A DNA stretch of 64,000 nucleotides from positions 434,001 to 498,000 of the forward strand of contig NZ_JAJDOP010000003.1 in NCBI RefSeq assembly GCF_020595095.1, read 5' to 3'. Source of the DNA: Microvirga rosea. Its GTDB lineage: Bacteria; Pseudomonadota; Alphaproteobacteria; Rhizobiales; Beijerinckiaceae. The notes beneath the pieces were generated by a model. It ran no database searches, had not been told where the DNA came from, and saw only the letters and a program-made list of their open reading frames with translations. Made by a program: the position numbers and the translations under genes. Positions 1 to 9,327 of the stretch are shown here, in pieces. How positions within the stretch are numbered: the stretch's first letter is position 1; the number at the start of each line of letters is the position of its first letter.

Positions 1-962
1 AATGCGATGCCGAGGCGCCGCTCGGCGATATGGAGAGGAAAACAGTTGATCTCGAGGCAGCGCTCCTGCCCTTCCGGTGAACGCCCCTCGTCTTCCAGGA
101 TCGCGCTCGTGCCGTAAATGGCCTCGGTCAGGGATTTAACGATCTTCGGCTTTGCAAAGATCGGCGCGAGCGCCTCAAGATGGTGGCCGACCGTATTGTC
201 CGCATTGAGGCCCAGCAATCCTTCCATTCCTGGGTTCCAGAGCAGGCAGCTGAGCTGCTCGTCGAAGATGATGATGCCCTGATTGCTGATGTTGTTGATG
301 ACGAGATCGGAGAGTTCCTGCTCCTGGCGAAGCAGACGCTTGGCCTGGGTTGCCTCGTGAACCCCTTTGAACAGCCGCAGCAACAGGAACGAGGCGCTCA
401 GCACGATGCCGATCACGAAAGCGAGGCTTTCGAACACGACCGTGAGATACATGGAGCGCTTCAGAGCCCCCTGCTCCCGGTTGAGAAGCATGACCTTGTT
501 GGCCACATCCCTGAGGTCCTGGGCCAAAGCGCGAACCTCCGCCCGAAGCTGAAGAGCGGCCTGCGGCTCCAGGTCTCCCCGTACCAGGGGCTCCGCCAAG
601 GTCAGTTGCAGATAGGCCCGCTTAAGATCTCCGATCTGGCCGAAATGCTCGATCAGGTGCCCCTGGGGCCCTTCGAGGAGAACCGAAAGGCGGCTGATCA
701 AAATCGCGATGCGGAAGTCCGGGGCCTGTTCCGGGTCGACGAAGGTTTCCCGCGCTGCCGTTCGGGCCAGGCTTTCCGCCAGCAGGGTAGCTTCATACTG
801 GGTTTGCGTGATCTGCCAGAGATTGGTGTGCGTATCCTCGCTCCGCAGGTCGTTCTCCACATCGAGGAGACGCGCCACCGTGAATACGAGGCAGGCGACC
901 ATGCTCGCGATCGCCACGAGCGTGATAAGAGCGGTCCTGTAACTCTTCAAGCCCGGGGTCAT
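1..962 (-). CDS. Membrane PAS-domain sensor protein (5' part; runs off window)
   Basis: The reading frame starts at ATG 962 and stays open to the window edge, giving about 320 residues of the N-terminal part. An N-terminal membrane helix (residues about 8-28) is followed by an extracytoplasmic region, a second hydrophobic helix near residues 170-195, and a PAS-like segment (INNISNQGIIIFDEQLSCLL, then WNPGMEGLLGL). This is the layout of a sensor histidine kinase or a diguanylate cyclase; the output domain lies beyond the window, so the class is undecided. Its ATG overlaps the TGA of the upstream molybdopterin-fold gene (ATGA at 959-962), so the two are translationally coupled and the exported protein is plausibly its sensory partner (inference). 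Confidence 0.75.
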   Translation of the reverse strand, partial: MTPGLKSYRTALITLVAIASMVACLVFTVARLLDVENDLRSEDTHTNLWQITQTQYEATLLAESLARTAARETFVDPEQAPDFRIAILISRLSVLLEGPQGHLIEHFGQIGDLKRAYLQLTLAEPLVRGDLEPQAALQLRAEVRALAQDLRDVANKVMLLNREQGALKRSMYLTVVFESLAFVIGIVLSASFLLLRLFKGVHEATQAKRLLRQEQELSDLVINNISNQGIIIFDEQLSCLLWNPGMEGLLGLNADNTVGHHLEALAPIFAKPKIVKSLTEAIYGTSAILEDEGRSPEGQERCLEINCFPLHIAERRLGIA

Positions 963-1468
963 TGCTCGATGCGCAAACGGTTCAGTTGCCACACCCAACG
1001 CGACTCATACCGATTATCGCGCAACTCGTCGTACTCATCCCGCGGGTAGACCATCCACAACGGGCCCTTGTCGCGCAACGTCAAAGCGCGGCCATCGACC
1101 TTCGTCGCCAACAGAGGGCTAAACTTCAAATCTTCGAAGGGTATGGCGATCTCGTAATCGTTCAGGGCGGAAGCCAGCATGGATGTGCCATTGGCCCCGA
1201 CTCTTTCCAGGACAGCCTTCAGGGGCACGCCCTCAAAGAGCTGTGGATGATCCGCCCACACGGACCCTGTCGTAAAGGAAGTTACGCCCAGGGCCTCCAG
1301 CATCGCTCGGTCGAAGCGCGCCTGACCGGGAGCGTTGGTCTGTTCGATGGCACCCGTGATCGTGAGAATGACCGGCCCCGTCGGCAAAGGCAAAGCCTCC
1401 GCGGCACGGGACCCCGCTCCACAGGCGACACCTAGAATGGCCACAAGAAGAAACGCGAACCCGCGCAT
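959..1468 (-). CDS. Exported molybdopterin-fold (oxidoreductase-like) protein
   Basis: This protein of about 169 residues begins with a clear signal peptide (MRGFAFLLVAILGVACG). The start at 1468 is preferred over ATG 1504 because it places the signal peptide at the N-terminus and has a G-rich stretch just upstream. The body (VILTITGAI, PLKAVLERVGA, LWMVYPRDEYDE) matches small stand-alone sulfite-oxidase-type molybdopterin-binding domains often encoded beside sensor kinases. Apart from the signal-peptide cysteine I see no Cys that could ligate molybdenum, so a catalytic role is doubtful and ligand sensing is more likely (inference). It overlaps the downstream sensor gene by 4 bases. Confidence 0.7.
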   Translation of the reverse strand: MRGFAFLLVAILGVACGAGSRAAEALPLPTGPVILTITGAIEQTNAPGQARFDRAMLEALGVTSFTTGSVWADHPQLFEGVPLKAVLERVGANGTSMLASALNDYEIAIPFEDLKFSPLLATKVDGRALTLRDKGPLWMVYPRDEYDELRDNRYESRWVWQLNRLRIEQ

Positions 1469-1766
1469 ATACGCCCCCGACTTGACACTTGATAACATAA
1501 TCACGTTCTACAAAGAAGTCTTAGTTGAACCGGAACAACTTCCCTAGAGGTTCTTGGAGACCATCAATCCTGCGATAATTTTCCTCATCCCGCGCTAGGT
1601 ATGCGGTGCGATGAAGCACAGCACAATCTGACGTTTCTTCCCATAGTTCTTTGTGAGAGCTGCTCTCTATGCCGATGATTGTGCAAGGCTAAGTCCTTAG
1701 GCTATAGTGGAGCTCGAGTTTCCTAAAGGCTGGTCCTCCCCAGCCGGGTCTATCCAGGAGTAAGAA

Positions 1767-2189
1767 ATGCGCAAGGTCCTTGCTGCCCTGATTAGTGCGG
1801 CAACATTGGTTACGTCTTTTCCTGCCAGCGCAGAAATGCTGCCGCGGCCGTCACTGCCAGACGTACAGAAGGCTTACCCGAACGAGAGTTACTCTCAATA
1901 CTATTATCGCCGCGGTTATTACTATGGTCGCCCATATTATTACGGACGTCCGTACTACCGGGGCAATGGCGGCGCCGTTGCGGCGGGGGTCGCGGGCTTG
2001 GCCGCAGGCGCGTTGATCGCTGGCGCGATTGCCAACTCCGCTCAGGCTCAGCCGGCCGCCCCTCCTCCCCCAGGCACCGTCAGCCCTTCCGTCGCGGCCT
2101 ACTGCGCGAGAAAATACCGGTCGTATGATCCGGTGACGGGAACTTTCCTGGCCAACAACGGCATGCGCTACGTCTGCACCTATCCGTAA
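1767..2189 (+). CDS. BA14K-family exported protein
   Basis: This is a 140-residue exported protein with a good ribosome-binding site (AGGAG, 6 bases before ATG 1767) and a signal peptide ending near ASAEM. A Tyr/Arg/Gly-rich segment (residues about 42-66, repeats of YYYGRPYY) is followed by a Gly/Ala hydrophobic stretch (GVAGLAAGALIAGAIA) and the BA14K signature near the C-terminus (AYCARKYRSYDPVTGTFL then GMRYVC). BA14K proteins are common in Hyphomicrobiales and were described as lectin-like immunoreactive proteins in Brucella; their function elsewhere is not established. It appears monocistronic and is followed by a strong hairpin. Confidence 0.85.
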   Translation: MRKVLAALISAATLVTSFPASAEMLPRPSLPDVQKAYPNESYSQYYYRRGYYYGRPYYYGRPYYRGNGGAVAAGVAGLAAGALIAGAIANSAQAQPAAPPPPGTVSPSVAAYCARKYRSYDPVTGTFLANNGMRYVCTYP

Positions 2190-2194
2190 CCATC

Positions 2195-2226
2195 TTGCCG
2201 GCGCGGCTCATCGGCCGCGCCGGCAA
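2195..2226 (+). terminator. Hairpin after the BA14K gene
   Basis: A perfect 13-bp inverted repeat (TTGCCGGCGCGGC / GCCGCGCCGGCAA) with a 6-base loop begins 5 bases after the stop codon at 2189. There is no good T-tract, so this is a probable but atypical terminator. The remaining sequence up to the GGDEF gene at 2549 shows no supportable gene. Confidence 0.55.
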
Positions 2227-2548
2227 TCGCCTTGCCTAGCATATGATCGCCTAAGTCGGCCGCTGCCTTTGATTAACAACGGAACGGCTGACGATGCTCC
2301 CGGCCCACATCCACGAAGTTGGCCGAAAATCGATTGTTTGAAGTCGCCTTATTGCTTTCGCCACGATATGGCATTCGTTCGAAGAATGACGTTGAAGTCT
2401 GTCTTGCGTTTTTAAGTTTTGTTAATCGCCGAAACGGCGTCCGGACGCCTTGAGTTTTTAGTCCTTTCGCCGAAGAGCTGTGACAAAGGGGACGGTTGTG
2501 CGGAACGGCCAGCCCAGGTCTCATATTTATCTTTAGCATTCGGTCCCC

Positions 2549-3514
2549 ATGCCAAAGTTCATGCAAGACCCAGACGAAGAGACGCTCCGATGCCTTGCGG
2601 AAGCTCTCATGGAAAGCGGGCAGGCGATTTCCATCTATGACGCGGAGGATAACCTCCGGTTCGCGAACAAGACCTATAGCGACATCTTCCTCAAAGGCTT
2701 CGATGGGCCCTTCACGTTCACCGAGATTCTTCGCCACGGCGCCCGGAAAGGCGTCGGAGTCCGCATCGACGACGACGATGTCGAAGCCCTGATCTCCCGG
2801 ACCCTCCCGCGCCGCCGCAGCGTGCCGCGCAAAGCGTTCGAGACCGATTTTCTGGATGGCCGGTGGTTCTGGATCGACCATACCGTCTTGCCCAACGGCT
2901 GGGTCCTGACCGTGGGCGCCGACATCACGGCTTTGAAGCACAGCGAGAAGACCCTCCGCCAAGCGCATGACGAGGCCCTCTTGGCGGCCCGAACCGATCC
3001 CTTGACCGGGGTCCCGAACCGGCGCGACATTCTGGACCGGCTCGACAAGGCGCTCGAAGAAACCAGGATCTCGGACGAGGGCCTTTGCATCGCGATCCTG
3101 GATATCGACGGCTTCAAGGCCTTGAACGACACATATGGGCACGAGGTGGGCGATCTCGCGCTCCAGCACTTCACAAGGATATGCCAGGAGAGACTATCGC
3201 CCGAATACTGCCTGGGGCGCATCGGCGGAGAGGAATTCCTGCTCCTGATGCCGAATGTTCGTCCGAATCGGGCCATTCAGATCATCGATGCCATCCGGAC
3301 GAATTTTCCCGTCTTCGATCTGCCCCGCCTTGCTCCCAACATCGTCTGCACGTTCAGCGCCGGTGTGACGGAGAGCCTGCCGTATGACGACAGAAGCTCG
3401 ATCATGTATCGCGCCGACCGGGCTCTCTATGCCGCCAAACGCGACGGACGCAACTGCACCCGCTTGAGCTTCCAAGTGAGCACCGCAGCGGCTCAAGGCC
3501 AAGGAGCAGCTTAG
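2549..3514 (+). CDS. PAS-GGDEF diguanylate cyclase
   Basis: This 321-residue soluble protein is predicted to make cyclic di-GMP from two GTP. Residues about 20-130 form a PAS-like sensor (ISIYDAEDNLRFANKTYSDI; WFWIDHTVLPNGWVLTVGAD). Residues about 148-305 form the GGDEF domain, with the DPLTGVPNRR opening, the metal-binding LDIDGFKALND segment and the signature RIGGEEF at residues about 223-229. The usual inhibitory RxxD site is not present (SPEY sits at that position), so product inhibition through that site is unlikely. No transmembrane segment is seen. The ATG at 2549 has no strong ribosome-binding site. The gene converges on the MliC-like gene, 13 bases away. Confidence 0.88.
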   Translation: MPKFMQDPDEETLRCLAEALMESGQAISIYDAEDNLRFANKTYSDIFLKGFDGPFTFTEILRHGARKGVGVRIDDDDVEALISRTLPRRRSVPRKAFETDFLDGRWFWIDHTVLPNGWVLTVGADITALKHSEKTLRQAHDEALLAARTDPLTGVPNRRDILDRLDKALEETRISDEGLCIAILDIDGFKALNDTYGHEVGDLALQHFTRICQERLSPEYCLGRIGGEEFLLLMPNVRPNRAIQIIDAIRTNFPVFDLPRLAPNIVCTFSAGVTESLPYDDRSSIMYRADRALYAAKRDGRNCTRLSFQVSTAAAQGQGAA

Positions 3515-3527
3515 CGACCGTTCCCTG

Positions 3528-3845
3528 TTAAGGGGATGCTGCTTTTGCCACTGCGCAGGTCGTGGGACTGCCCGCGCGGGTCAGAGTGGCGCCCTGCCCT
3601 TTGATCCAGAATTCGACATCCCCCTTCGCGTACCGACCGCCATCGGCGGACAGAGCTTGCGGCAAAACCATCCGGGAAGAACTTCCGTCGATAACAAGCG
3701 TCGCCGACCCCGCTGCGGTGCCCGCCGTGCGGAAAGTCGCCTGCAAGCGTGTGCCGTCCGCACAGGCATAGGATACCGGCTTCGCCGCCGCCTCGGCACC
3801 TGTCGTCGCCAGCGCAGCCGAGAGAAAGATCCAACCGTGTTTCAT
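3528..3845 (-). CDS. MliC-family C-type lysozyme inhibitor
   Basis: This exported protein of about 105 residues has a signal peptide (MKHGWIFLSAALATTGAEAA). ATG 3845 is chosen over the upstream codon at 3863 because it sits directly at the signal peptide. The mature part has the MliC/PliC signatures: YACADGTRLQATF near the N-terminus and SADGGRYAKGDVEFWIKGQG near the C-terminus, with two Cys that could form the usual disulfide. Such proteins block C-type lysozyme in the periplasm or at the outer membrane. No lipobox is evident, so it is probably the periplasmic form. The 388 bases between this gene and the divergent metalloprotease gene hold no gene and should carry both promoters. Confidence 0.8.
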   Translation of the reverse strand: MKHGWIFLSAALATTGAEAAAKPVSYACADGTRLQATFRTAGTAAGSATLVIDGSSSRMVLPQALSADGGRYAKGDVEFWIKGQGATLTRAGSPTTCAVAKAASP

Positions 3846-4233
3846 CCACCTATCCTTCAGCAAACCGGAAGAGCATCGAAAACAAGGATACGCAAAAGGT
3901 CCTCACGCCGAGCTGATGTGCGTCTGTTCTGGCGATAAGAAGCAAGCGTCGCGCCACTTACGCTCTGTAATCTTAAGAAACGAAATACAAAACGCCACCT
4001 TCTGAAGGGGGCATCATCAATCGGAAAGGTCGAACCGCGCATATTGTAACTTTGTTCAAATATCCGTTGAGAACAGTTGAGCTTCAAGTAAGCAATGCGA
4101 AACAAGCAAAAAGAAAAAAGTTCGCAACGCACCAATAACTCTTTTGGGGTAAATTTGCGGCAAAGAATCTGCAGACATAGGATTAACTATGCGGCAGCTG
4201 GAAATAATTCATACGCTTTAGGGGGATTCAACG
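3846..4233. other. Divergent intergenic region, no gene seen
   Basis: This 388-base, unusually AT-rich stretch separates the leftward MliC-like gene from the rightward serralysin-like gene. It must hold promoters for both, but I could not assign a specific promoter. A GGGGGA ribosome-binding site lies at 4221-4226, just before the ATG at 4234. Confidence 0.5.
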
Positions 4234-6780
4234 ATGGCGATTGTGGGGACTGTAGGCGCAACGGGTATCCAAAATATTGATGCTCTCCTTTCAGGCTACA
4301 ACTGGATCGGCCCGATCACCTACAGCTTCCCCGATTCCGCTTTGGACTACGAGCCAGGCTATTCAGAAGCGAGCAATGGGTTCGGTCAGGTCTCGTTCGC
4401 CCAGATGCAGGCTGTGCGCTACATCCTGGAAGGGACGAGCCCCTATGCAGGCGGGCCGAAGATGACCCTGGCCAGCATCGAGCAGCTCACGAACCTCTCA
4501 TGGGCGGGAATCACCGATGCAGGTTTCAATAGCGCCGACCTCCGCATCGCGCAGTCGGCCAGCGCCAATCCGACCGCCTATGCCTACTACCCGAGCTCCA
4601 GCCCCAAAGGGGGCGACGTCTGGTTCGGGACAAGCCATAACTACACACAGCCGTCGGTTGGCACCTACGACTACATTACCGTGGCGCATGAACTCGGACA
4701 TGCGCTTGGCTTGAAACAGGGGCAGGAGACCGGCGGGGTCAGAGGCATCGCACTTTCGCATGATCGGGACTCGATGGAGTTCTCGATCATGACCTACCGC
4801 TCCTATGTCGGCGGGCCGACGACCGGTTACACCAACGAGACCTATGGTTATGCCCAGACTTACATGATGTACGACATCGCTGCTCTGCAGTGGATGAACG
4901 GCGCGAACTTCGACACGAACTCGGGCAACACGGTCTACACCTGGAGCCCGACAACGGGGGAGACCTTTGTCAACGGTGTCGGCCAGGGCGCGCCAGGCGG
5001 TGGCATCGGCGGATCGGCCAACCGCGTCTTCCTGACGATTTGGGATGGCGGTGGCAAGGACACGTACGACCTGTCGAATTATACCACCAATCTCAATCTC
5101 GATCTGACACCGGGCGGATGGTCCAAGATTTCGGACGCACAGACAGCCTATCTGGGTGCCAGCCACTATGCTCGCGGCAATGTGTTCAACGCACTCCAAT
5201 ACCTCGGCGACGCGCGCTCGCTGATCGAGAATGCGACAGGCGGCTCGGGCAACGATGCGATCACTGGCAACGCAGCTGACAATGCGCTCATAGGAAACGC
5301 CGGGAATGACGTGCTTTCGGGCCTGGATGGGGCCGACACCCTCACGGGTGGGGCTGGCAACGATACGCTGGATGGAGGCGCCGGTTTCGACATGGCCTGT
5401 TACAGCGGAGCGAGGTCCCAATACGCCTTGACGGTTCTTGCGGATGGCTCGGTGCAAGTCACCGACACGCGGTCAGGATGTCCCGACGGCATCGATGCGC
5501 TGCGGGGGATCGAGTCCCTCAAGTTCAGCGATGCCGCGATGCCGCTCCGGGTCAGCACGACGGGCATCCTATACAGGGTGGGGGATTTCAACGCGGACAG
5601 AACCGACGAGGTGATGTGGCGCAATACCTCGACGGGCGAGGTCGCCATCTGGACGATGGCAAACGGCCAGGTCACCGCAAAGACGACGCTCGGGATCCCA
5701 GGGACCGAGTGGCAGATCAACGAGACCGGCGACTTCAATGCCGACGGCACGTCCGACGTGATGTGGCGCAACGGTGCGACAGGCCAGGTCGCCATCTGGT
5801 CCATGAAAAACGGGCAGATCGCCAGTAGCGCAGTCGTGGGTGAACCAAGCCTCGACTGGCAGGTTAACGGGACCGGCGATTTTAATCTCGACGGCACAAG
5901 TGACGTGCTTTGGCGCAACACGTCGACGGGCGCGGTTGCCATCTGGTCGATGAAGGACGGGAAGATCGCAGGCAGCAGCGTTCTGGGTGCGCCGAGCACG
6001 GATTGGCAGATTAACGGCAAGGGCGATTTCAATGCCGATGGGACGGACGACGTGTTGTGGCGGAACAACGCGACGGGCGAGGTTGCCATATGGTCCATGA
6101 AAGATGGTCAGATTGCGAGTAGCAACATCCTGGGCGCGCCAAGTTTCGATTGGCAAGTCAATCGCACAGGTGATTTCAATGCAGATGGGACCACGGACGT
6201 CCTGTGGCGTAATTCTTCGACCGGCGAAGTGGCAATCTGGTCGATGAAGAACGGCCAAATTCTGGGAAGTGCGACTCAGGGAAGCTCCGGCCTGGAATGG
6301 CAGGTCAATGGAGTCGGCGATTTCAACGCTGACGGCACCGACGACATTCTGTGGCACAACAGTTTGACCTGGGAAGCCGCAACTTGGACGATGGCAAACG
6401 GCCAGAAGGTTGGCGCATGGACTTCGAACGCTGCGACCGCGCCCGCTTCGGAACCCGCCTCTTCATCGTCGGCCGCCGGGAGCAATATTCAGCTTGAAGC
6501 GGCCAGTGGAGCGTCGGATGTGCTGCCAACCGAAGACAGCTTCCATTTCCCGACGCCTTCCATCCCCAGCCTGAGCCCAGCCCCCGCAATAGACCTGGCC
6601 GTCTCTGCCGAACACGATCCGGATCAGGTCAGCCTCAGCGAGGCGCTCAGCGGTTCGGCGGACCCAGCGGTGGGGGGCGACCAGCATGGCGTGGACAATT
6701 CAGTGGTCGACATTGCCGGTATCGCACCGAACAGCCTGCGTTCGGTCCCATTGCAAGATAACGGGATCCTGTTCCTGTGA
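4234..6780 (+). CDS. Serralysin-like M10 metallopeptidase with calcium-binding and FG-GAP repeats
   Basis: This 848-residue protein has no Sec signal peptide. Residues about 30-240 form an M10B-type domain with a zinc motif and the Met-turn SIMTYRSY. Residues about 335-390 hold RTX-like calcium repeats ([21 protein letters not shown]). Six tandem 49-residue VCBS/FG-GAP-type repeats follow from residue 450 ([15 protein letters not shown]...), then a Pro/Ser-rich tail and a hydrophobic C-terminus (LQDNGILFL) typical of type I secretion substrates. The zinc motif reads [11 protein letters not shown]: the third ligand, normally His, is Gln, so activity is uncertain. No secretion ABC transporter lies nearby, so export would depend on a system elsewhere. 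Confidence 0.85.
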   Translation: MAIVGTVGATGIQNIDALLSGYNWIGPITYSFPDSALDYEPGYSEASNGFGQVSFAQMQAVRYILEGTSPYAGGPKMTLASIEQLTNLSWAGITDAGFNSADLRIAQSASANPTAYAYYPSSSPKGGDVWFGTSHNYTQPSVGTYDYITVAHELGHALGLKQGQETGGVRGIALSHDRDSMEFSIMTYRSYVGGPTTGYTNETYGYAQTYMMYDIAALQWMNGANFDTNSGNTVYTWSPTTGETFVNGVGQGAPGGGIGGSANRVFLTIWDGGGKDTYDLSNYTTNLNLDLTPGGWSKISDAQTAYLGASHYARGNVFNALQYLGDARSLIENATGGSGNDAITGNAADNALIGNAGNDVLSGLDGADTLTGGAGNDTLDGGAGFDMACYSGARSQYALTVLADGSVQVTDTRSGCPDGIDALRGIESLKFSDAAMPLRVSTTGILYRVGDFNADRTDEVMWRNTSTGEVAIWTMANGQVTAKTTLGIPGTEWQINETGDFNADGTSDVMWRNGATGQVAIWSMKNGQIASSAVVGEPSLDWQVNGTGDFNLDGTSDVLWRNTSTGAVAIWSMKDGKIAGSSVLGAPSTDWQINGKGDFNADGTDDVLWRNNATGEVAIWSMKDGQIASSNILGAPSFDWQVNRTGDFNADGTTDVLWRNSSTGEVAIWSMKNGQILGSATQGSSGLEWQVNGVGDFNADGTDDILWHNSLTWEAATWTMANGQKVGAWTSNAATAPASEPASSSSAAGSNIQLEAASGASDVLPTEDSFHFPTPSIPSLSPAPAIDLAVSAEHDPDQVSLSEALSGSADPAVGGDQHGVDNSVVDIAGIAPNSLRSVPLQDNGILFL
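5581..6462 (+). repeat. Six tandem 147-bp coding repeats (FG-GAP/VCBS type)
   Basis: Six in-frame units of 49 codons start at 5581, 5728, 5875, 6022, 6169 and 6316. Each opens with GDFN(A/L)D and carries a WRN..TGEVAIW core; the last unit is the most diverged. The DNA copies are similar but not identical, so this is an established protein repeat and not a recent expansion. Confidence 0.9.
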
Positions 6781-6820
6781 TGCCTTCCTCCAGCACTTCA
6801 GGTGTTCTATCCTGAGGAAC

Positions 6821-7066
6821 ATGCCGATCGCGCTTGTTTTCCTCCTCTTGGGAGTTGCAACTCCACTTATGGCCCAAAATCTGGAAGACCGCACCTCTGC
6901 CGCTCCGGCCCGCAATGGCAATGTGGCCGTCCAAGAAGAATTGGACGCGGCACGTCAAGCAGGGACAGTTGAAGCTTACGATCTCTTTCTGGCCCGCCAT
7001 CCTGATCATCCTCTCGCCGAACGTGCGCGTCGGGAGCTGGAGCGTTTGAAGCGCAAGCAGGAGTAA
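6821..7066 (+). CDS. Small exported protein, unknown function
   Basis: This 81-residue protein begins with a signal peptide (MPIALVFLLLGVATPLMAQ). The start at 6821 is supported by CTGAGGAAC immediately upstream. The mature part is short and charged, ending in an Arg/Glu-rich amphipathic helix (FLARHPDHPLAERARRELER) that resembles a single TPR-like hairpin. It lies 40 bases after the metalloprotease gene in the same direction and may share its transcript. I cannot name a family. Confidence 0.6.
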   Translation: MPIALVFLLLGVATPLMAQNLEDRTSAAPARNGNVAVQEELDAARQAGTVEAYDLFLARHPDHPLAERARRELERLKRKQE

Positions 7067-8008
7067 GCGGAGGACGCCTTCAGACTCACTGGATGAAAAT
7101 CAAGCGGCATCGGATGTCGCCCGTGCGATCCAACGAACTAGGTGTCGCTACTCATGAGCGGCTGGTGCGTGCGGCAGTGGGTTGAGCGATAAACATCGCC
7201 GTATGCCCCACCTGTGAAACCGTGGAGCTTCCGCTCGGTACCCCGCATTCGGGACCAGCATGGAGAGCGGCGACCATCTTAGAAGTGTCCCCTCCCCGCC
7301 TCCGATGAATGTCAGATTTTGACCCGATGGAGCATCAGCATGCGAGGCGCTCCAGCTCGGAGATTTGGTCACCCGGCCCTCCAGCCTCGAAATCTACCCA
7401 TTCAGGGTTAGCTCCCTCGATTTATAATGTGGGTTTATTTTAACGCGCTTTCAGGGTTTCACCTGATGGCGCTGACTTACAGCCTTGTTAGTCTCGACTT
7501 GACCCTCAGGGACAGGAGCCCACGGCCAAGCCTCCTCTTGTGAATGGGAGTGCGGGCACCCATCGGGTCTTTGGGAGACGCGGATGCAGAACCGGAGCTC
7601 CGACAATTCGACGTTCAAGACGATCGAGCAGTCTTGCCGCATTGGCCTCCTCGGAATGAGTCGCCGGACGGCCAGGTTATCGGCCACCAGTGCCAGCGAG
7701 CGCAGCCCTCGGGTTCTTGAAGGCTGCGGCCGGCAGCGTCCTATGCGACCTCTCCATCCCCCGAAGCCGGCTATTGCCGGTACGACACCACCCCGCAGCG
7801 CACCCAAGGCTTCTGGGATGTCTGCCCGCGGCAAGAGGATTGCGAATGCTCCTTCTGCCTGGCTCATCGCGATCAAAGAAACGCCCGGAAGCCGCAGTTG
7901 AGTGATGAAGGTGAGAGGGACATTTTCCAGCTCGATCCCACTCAGGTTCACGGCAAGCAACAACGCGCCCCTGGGTATGACCCAGGTGTTCCGCCAGCCC
8001 GAGGCATC
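7067..8008. other. Gene-poor region with relict sequence
   Basis: There is no convincing intact gene in these 942 bases. They contain a short dispersed repeat (7284-7331, second copy near 21748) and a possible degraded response-regulator gene on the minus strand (about 7600-8040). A partial copy, in reverse orientation, of the motif found upstream of 9328 lies at 7498-7516. Confidence 0.5.
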
Positions 8009-8040
8009 ATGATGCGTTACAACAGCCGGCGAGCTGTCCA
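7600..8040 (-). pseudogene. Possible relict of a NarL/LuxR-type response regulator
   Basis: On the minus strand an open frame runs through this stretch. About 8035-7780 reads like a degraded receiver domain (ALLLAVNLSGIELENVPLTF, LPGVSLIAMSQAEGA, LLPRADIPEALGALRGGV). About 7745-7600 reads like a damaged LuxR helix-turn-helix (LRSLALVADNLAVRRLI). The catalytic Asp and an obvious start codon are missing, and the region overlaps the start of the AraC gene on the other strand. The assignment rests only on pattern resemblance. Confidence 0.3.
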
Positions 8041-9118
8041 GAACATCCGTAGTGGCCTGGACGCGTCGTTTCTGATCCAACCTCCACCTCAGGCGAAACC
8101 TCGTCGCGCAATTCCTCCCGGGTACATTCACCTCGGAGTCAGCAAAGAGATTGCTCCCACCCTGCGGGACTTCGGCATCGAGCCCAATTCTCTGATCCGC
8201 GAGGCTGGGCTCGACCCGAGCCTGTTTGACGACGGCAAGAGCGTCGTCGCTTTCACCGCCTTGGCCCGACTGTACGCCCTGTGCGTGGCGCAGACGCGCT
8301 GCCCGCATTTCGGACTGCTGGTCGGTCGGCGCGCCACAATCCTGTCCCTGGACCTGATTGGGCGGCTTATGCAGCATTCGGAAACCATCGGCGCGGCCGT
8401 GGATGCGCTCGTGTCCAATTTGGGCGTCCAGGACAGGGTCGTGGTAGCCTCGCTCGATGTCACGGATGACATGGCCCTGCTCACCTATGCGGCTTACCAG
8501 CGAGACAACTCAAGCGCCCAGCAGATCACCGAGGCAGCCTTGGCGGTGACCGTAAATGCGCTGCGCACCCTGTCAGGCTTCGACTGGCGCCCGACGGAAG
8601 TCCTCCTGCCGCGCGCGGCGCCGGCCGAAGCCGGACCCTACCGGCACCATTTCAAGGCGCCCGTCCGGTTCAACCAGGAGAGCGCGACCGTCGTCTTCCC
8701 CGCGGGCGACCTGAAGCGCAAGGTGGCGGGAGCCGATCCTCTCCTGCGCGCCATGGTCGAGGAGCAACTCCAGCGACTGCGGGGCCACGCGGGATCGGAC
8801 TTCCCAGACGACATCCGGCGGCTGCTGCGCACGCGGATCATGGGCCGGCGCAGTTCGGCCAGCGACATGGCCGAACTGCTGGCGATCGACCGGCGCACGT
8901 TGAGCCGGCGCCTGAGGGACGGCGGCTCGGGCTACCGTACCCTTACAAACGAGATCCGCTTCGAGATTGCCAGACAATTGCTGGAGGACACCGACGTACG
9001 TCTTGGTGAGATCGCGGCGGCGCTCGGCTATTCCGAGGCGAGCGCCTTCACCCGCGCCTTCCGGCGCTGGTCGGGCCGAACGCCGACCGCCTGGCGCACC
9101 GCAACCGGTGAAGCGTGA
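8009..9118 (+). CDS. AraC-family transcriptional regulator
   Basis: This protein of about 369 residues has an arabinose-binding-like regulatory domain of the OruR/ArgR group (residues about 45-250; FGIEPNSLIREAGLDPSLFD). A C-terminal AraC DNA-binding domain with two helix-turn-helix units covers residues about 270-365 (MAELLAIDRRTLSRRLRD and LGEIAAALGYSEASAFTRAF, then RRWSGRTPTAWR). The start at ATG 8009 follows a GAGG site; a longer frame back to TTG 7898 is less likely. The first 40 residues are unusual and overlie relict sequence. It precedes an exported-protein gene in the same direction, across a 209-base gap holding a candidate operator, so it may regulate that gene. Confidence 0.85.
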   Translation: MMRYNSRRAVQNIRSGLDASFLIQPPPQAKPRRAIPPGYIHLGVSKEIAPTLRDFGIEPNSLIREAGLDPSLFDDGKSVVAFTALARLYALCVAQTRCPHFGLLVGRRATILSLDLIGRLMQHSETIGAAVDALVSNLGVQDRVVVASLDVTDDMALLTYAAYQRDNSSAQQITEAALAVTVNALRTLSGFDWRPTEVLLPRAAPAEAGPYRHHFKAPVRFNQESATVVFPAGDLKRKVAGADPLLRAMVEEQLQRLRGHAGSDFPDDIRRLLRTRIMGRRSSASDMAELLAIDRRTLSRRLRDGGSGYRTLTNEIRFEIARQLLEDTDVRLGEIAAALGYSEASAFTRAFRRWSGRTPTAWRTATGEA

Positions 9119-9129
9119 CCTGTGGGCGG

Positions 9130-9165
9130 CCAAAACTGTCAAGCGATTGTCCCTGTCGGTCAAGC
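9130..9165 (+). promoter_or_regulatory. Candidate operator shared with 14106-14141
   Basis: This 36-base stretch between the AraC gene and the exported-protein gene matches 27 of 36 positions, without gaps, of a stretch upstream of the small exported protein at 14366. The conserved blocks are AAACTGTCAA, TGTCC and TCG-TCAAGC, which repeat a TGTC/GTCAA core. AraC regulators bind such direct repeats. The regulatory role is inferred. Confidence 0.35.
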
Positions 9166-9327
9166 ACAGGCCTTCGGCCAGGCTAGAGTGCCCCACAGCA
9201 GGGGAATCCAGGGCTCGCCATCCGGTGGCCCCAACCATCTCGCCGGCAATATCTGATCTGGACAACGCAACTGCGGTTGGCCGGATGCAATCTCCGGCTT
9301 GGCTCAAGGCTGCTCAAGGAGGCACTC

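Noticed and set aside
5200-5400. Possible CRISPR-like or satellite array because of regular spacing in 4234-6780
   Set aside because: The regular units at 5581-6462 are in-frame protein repeats, and the calcium-binding repeats explain the rest; no CRISPR array is present in the window.
7148-7372. 74-codon minus-strand frame covering the dispersed repeat
   Set aside because: It has no start signal; the similarity between the two copies is at DNA level and too short to indicate a gene.
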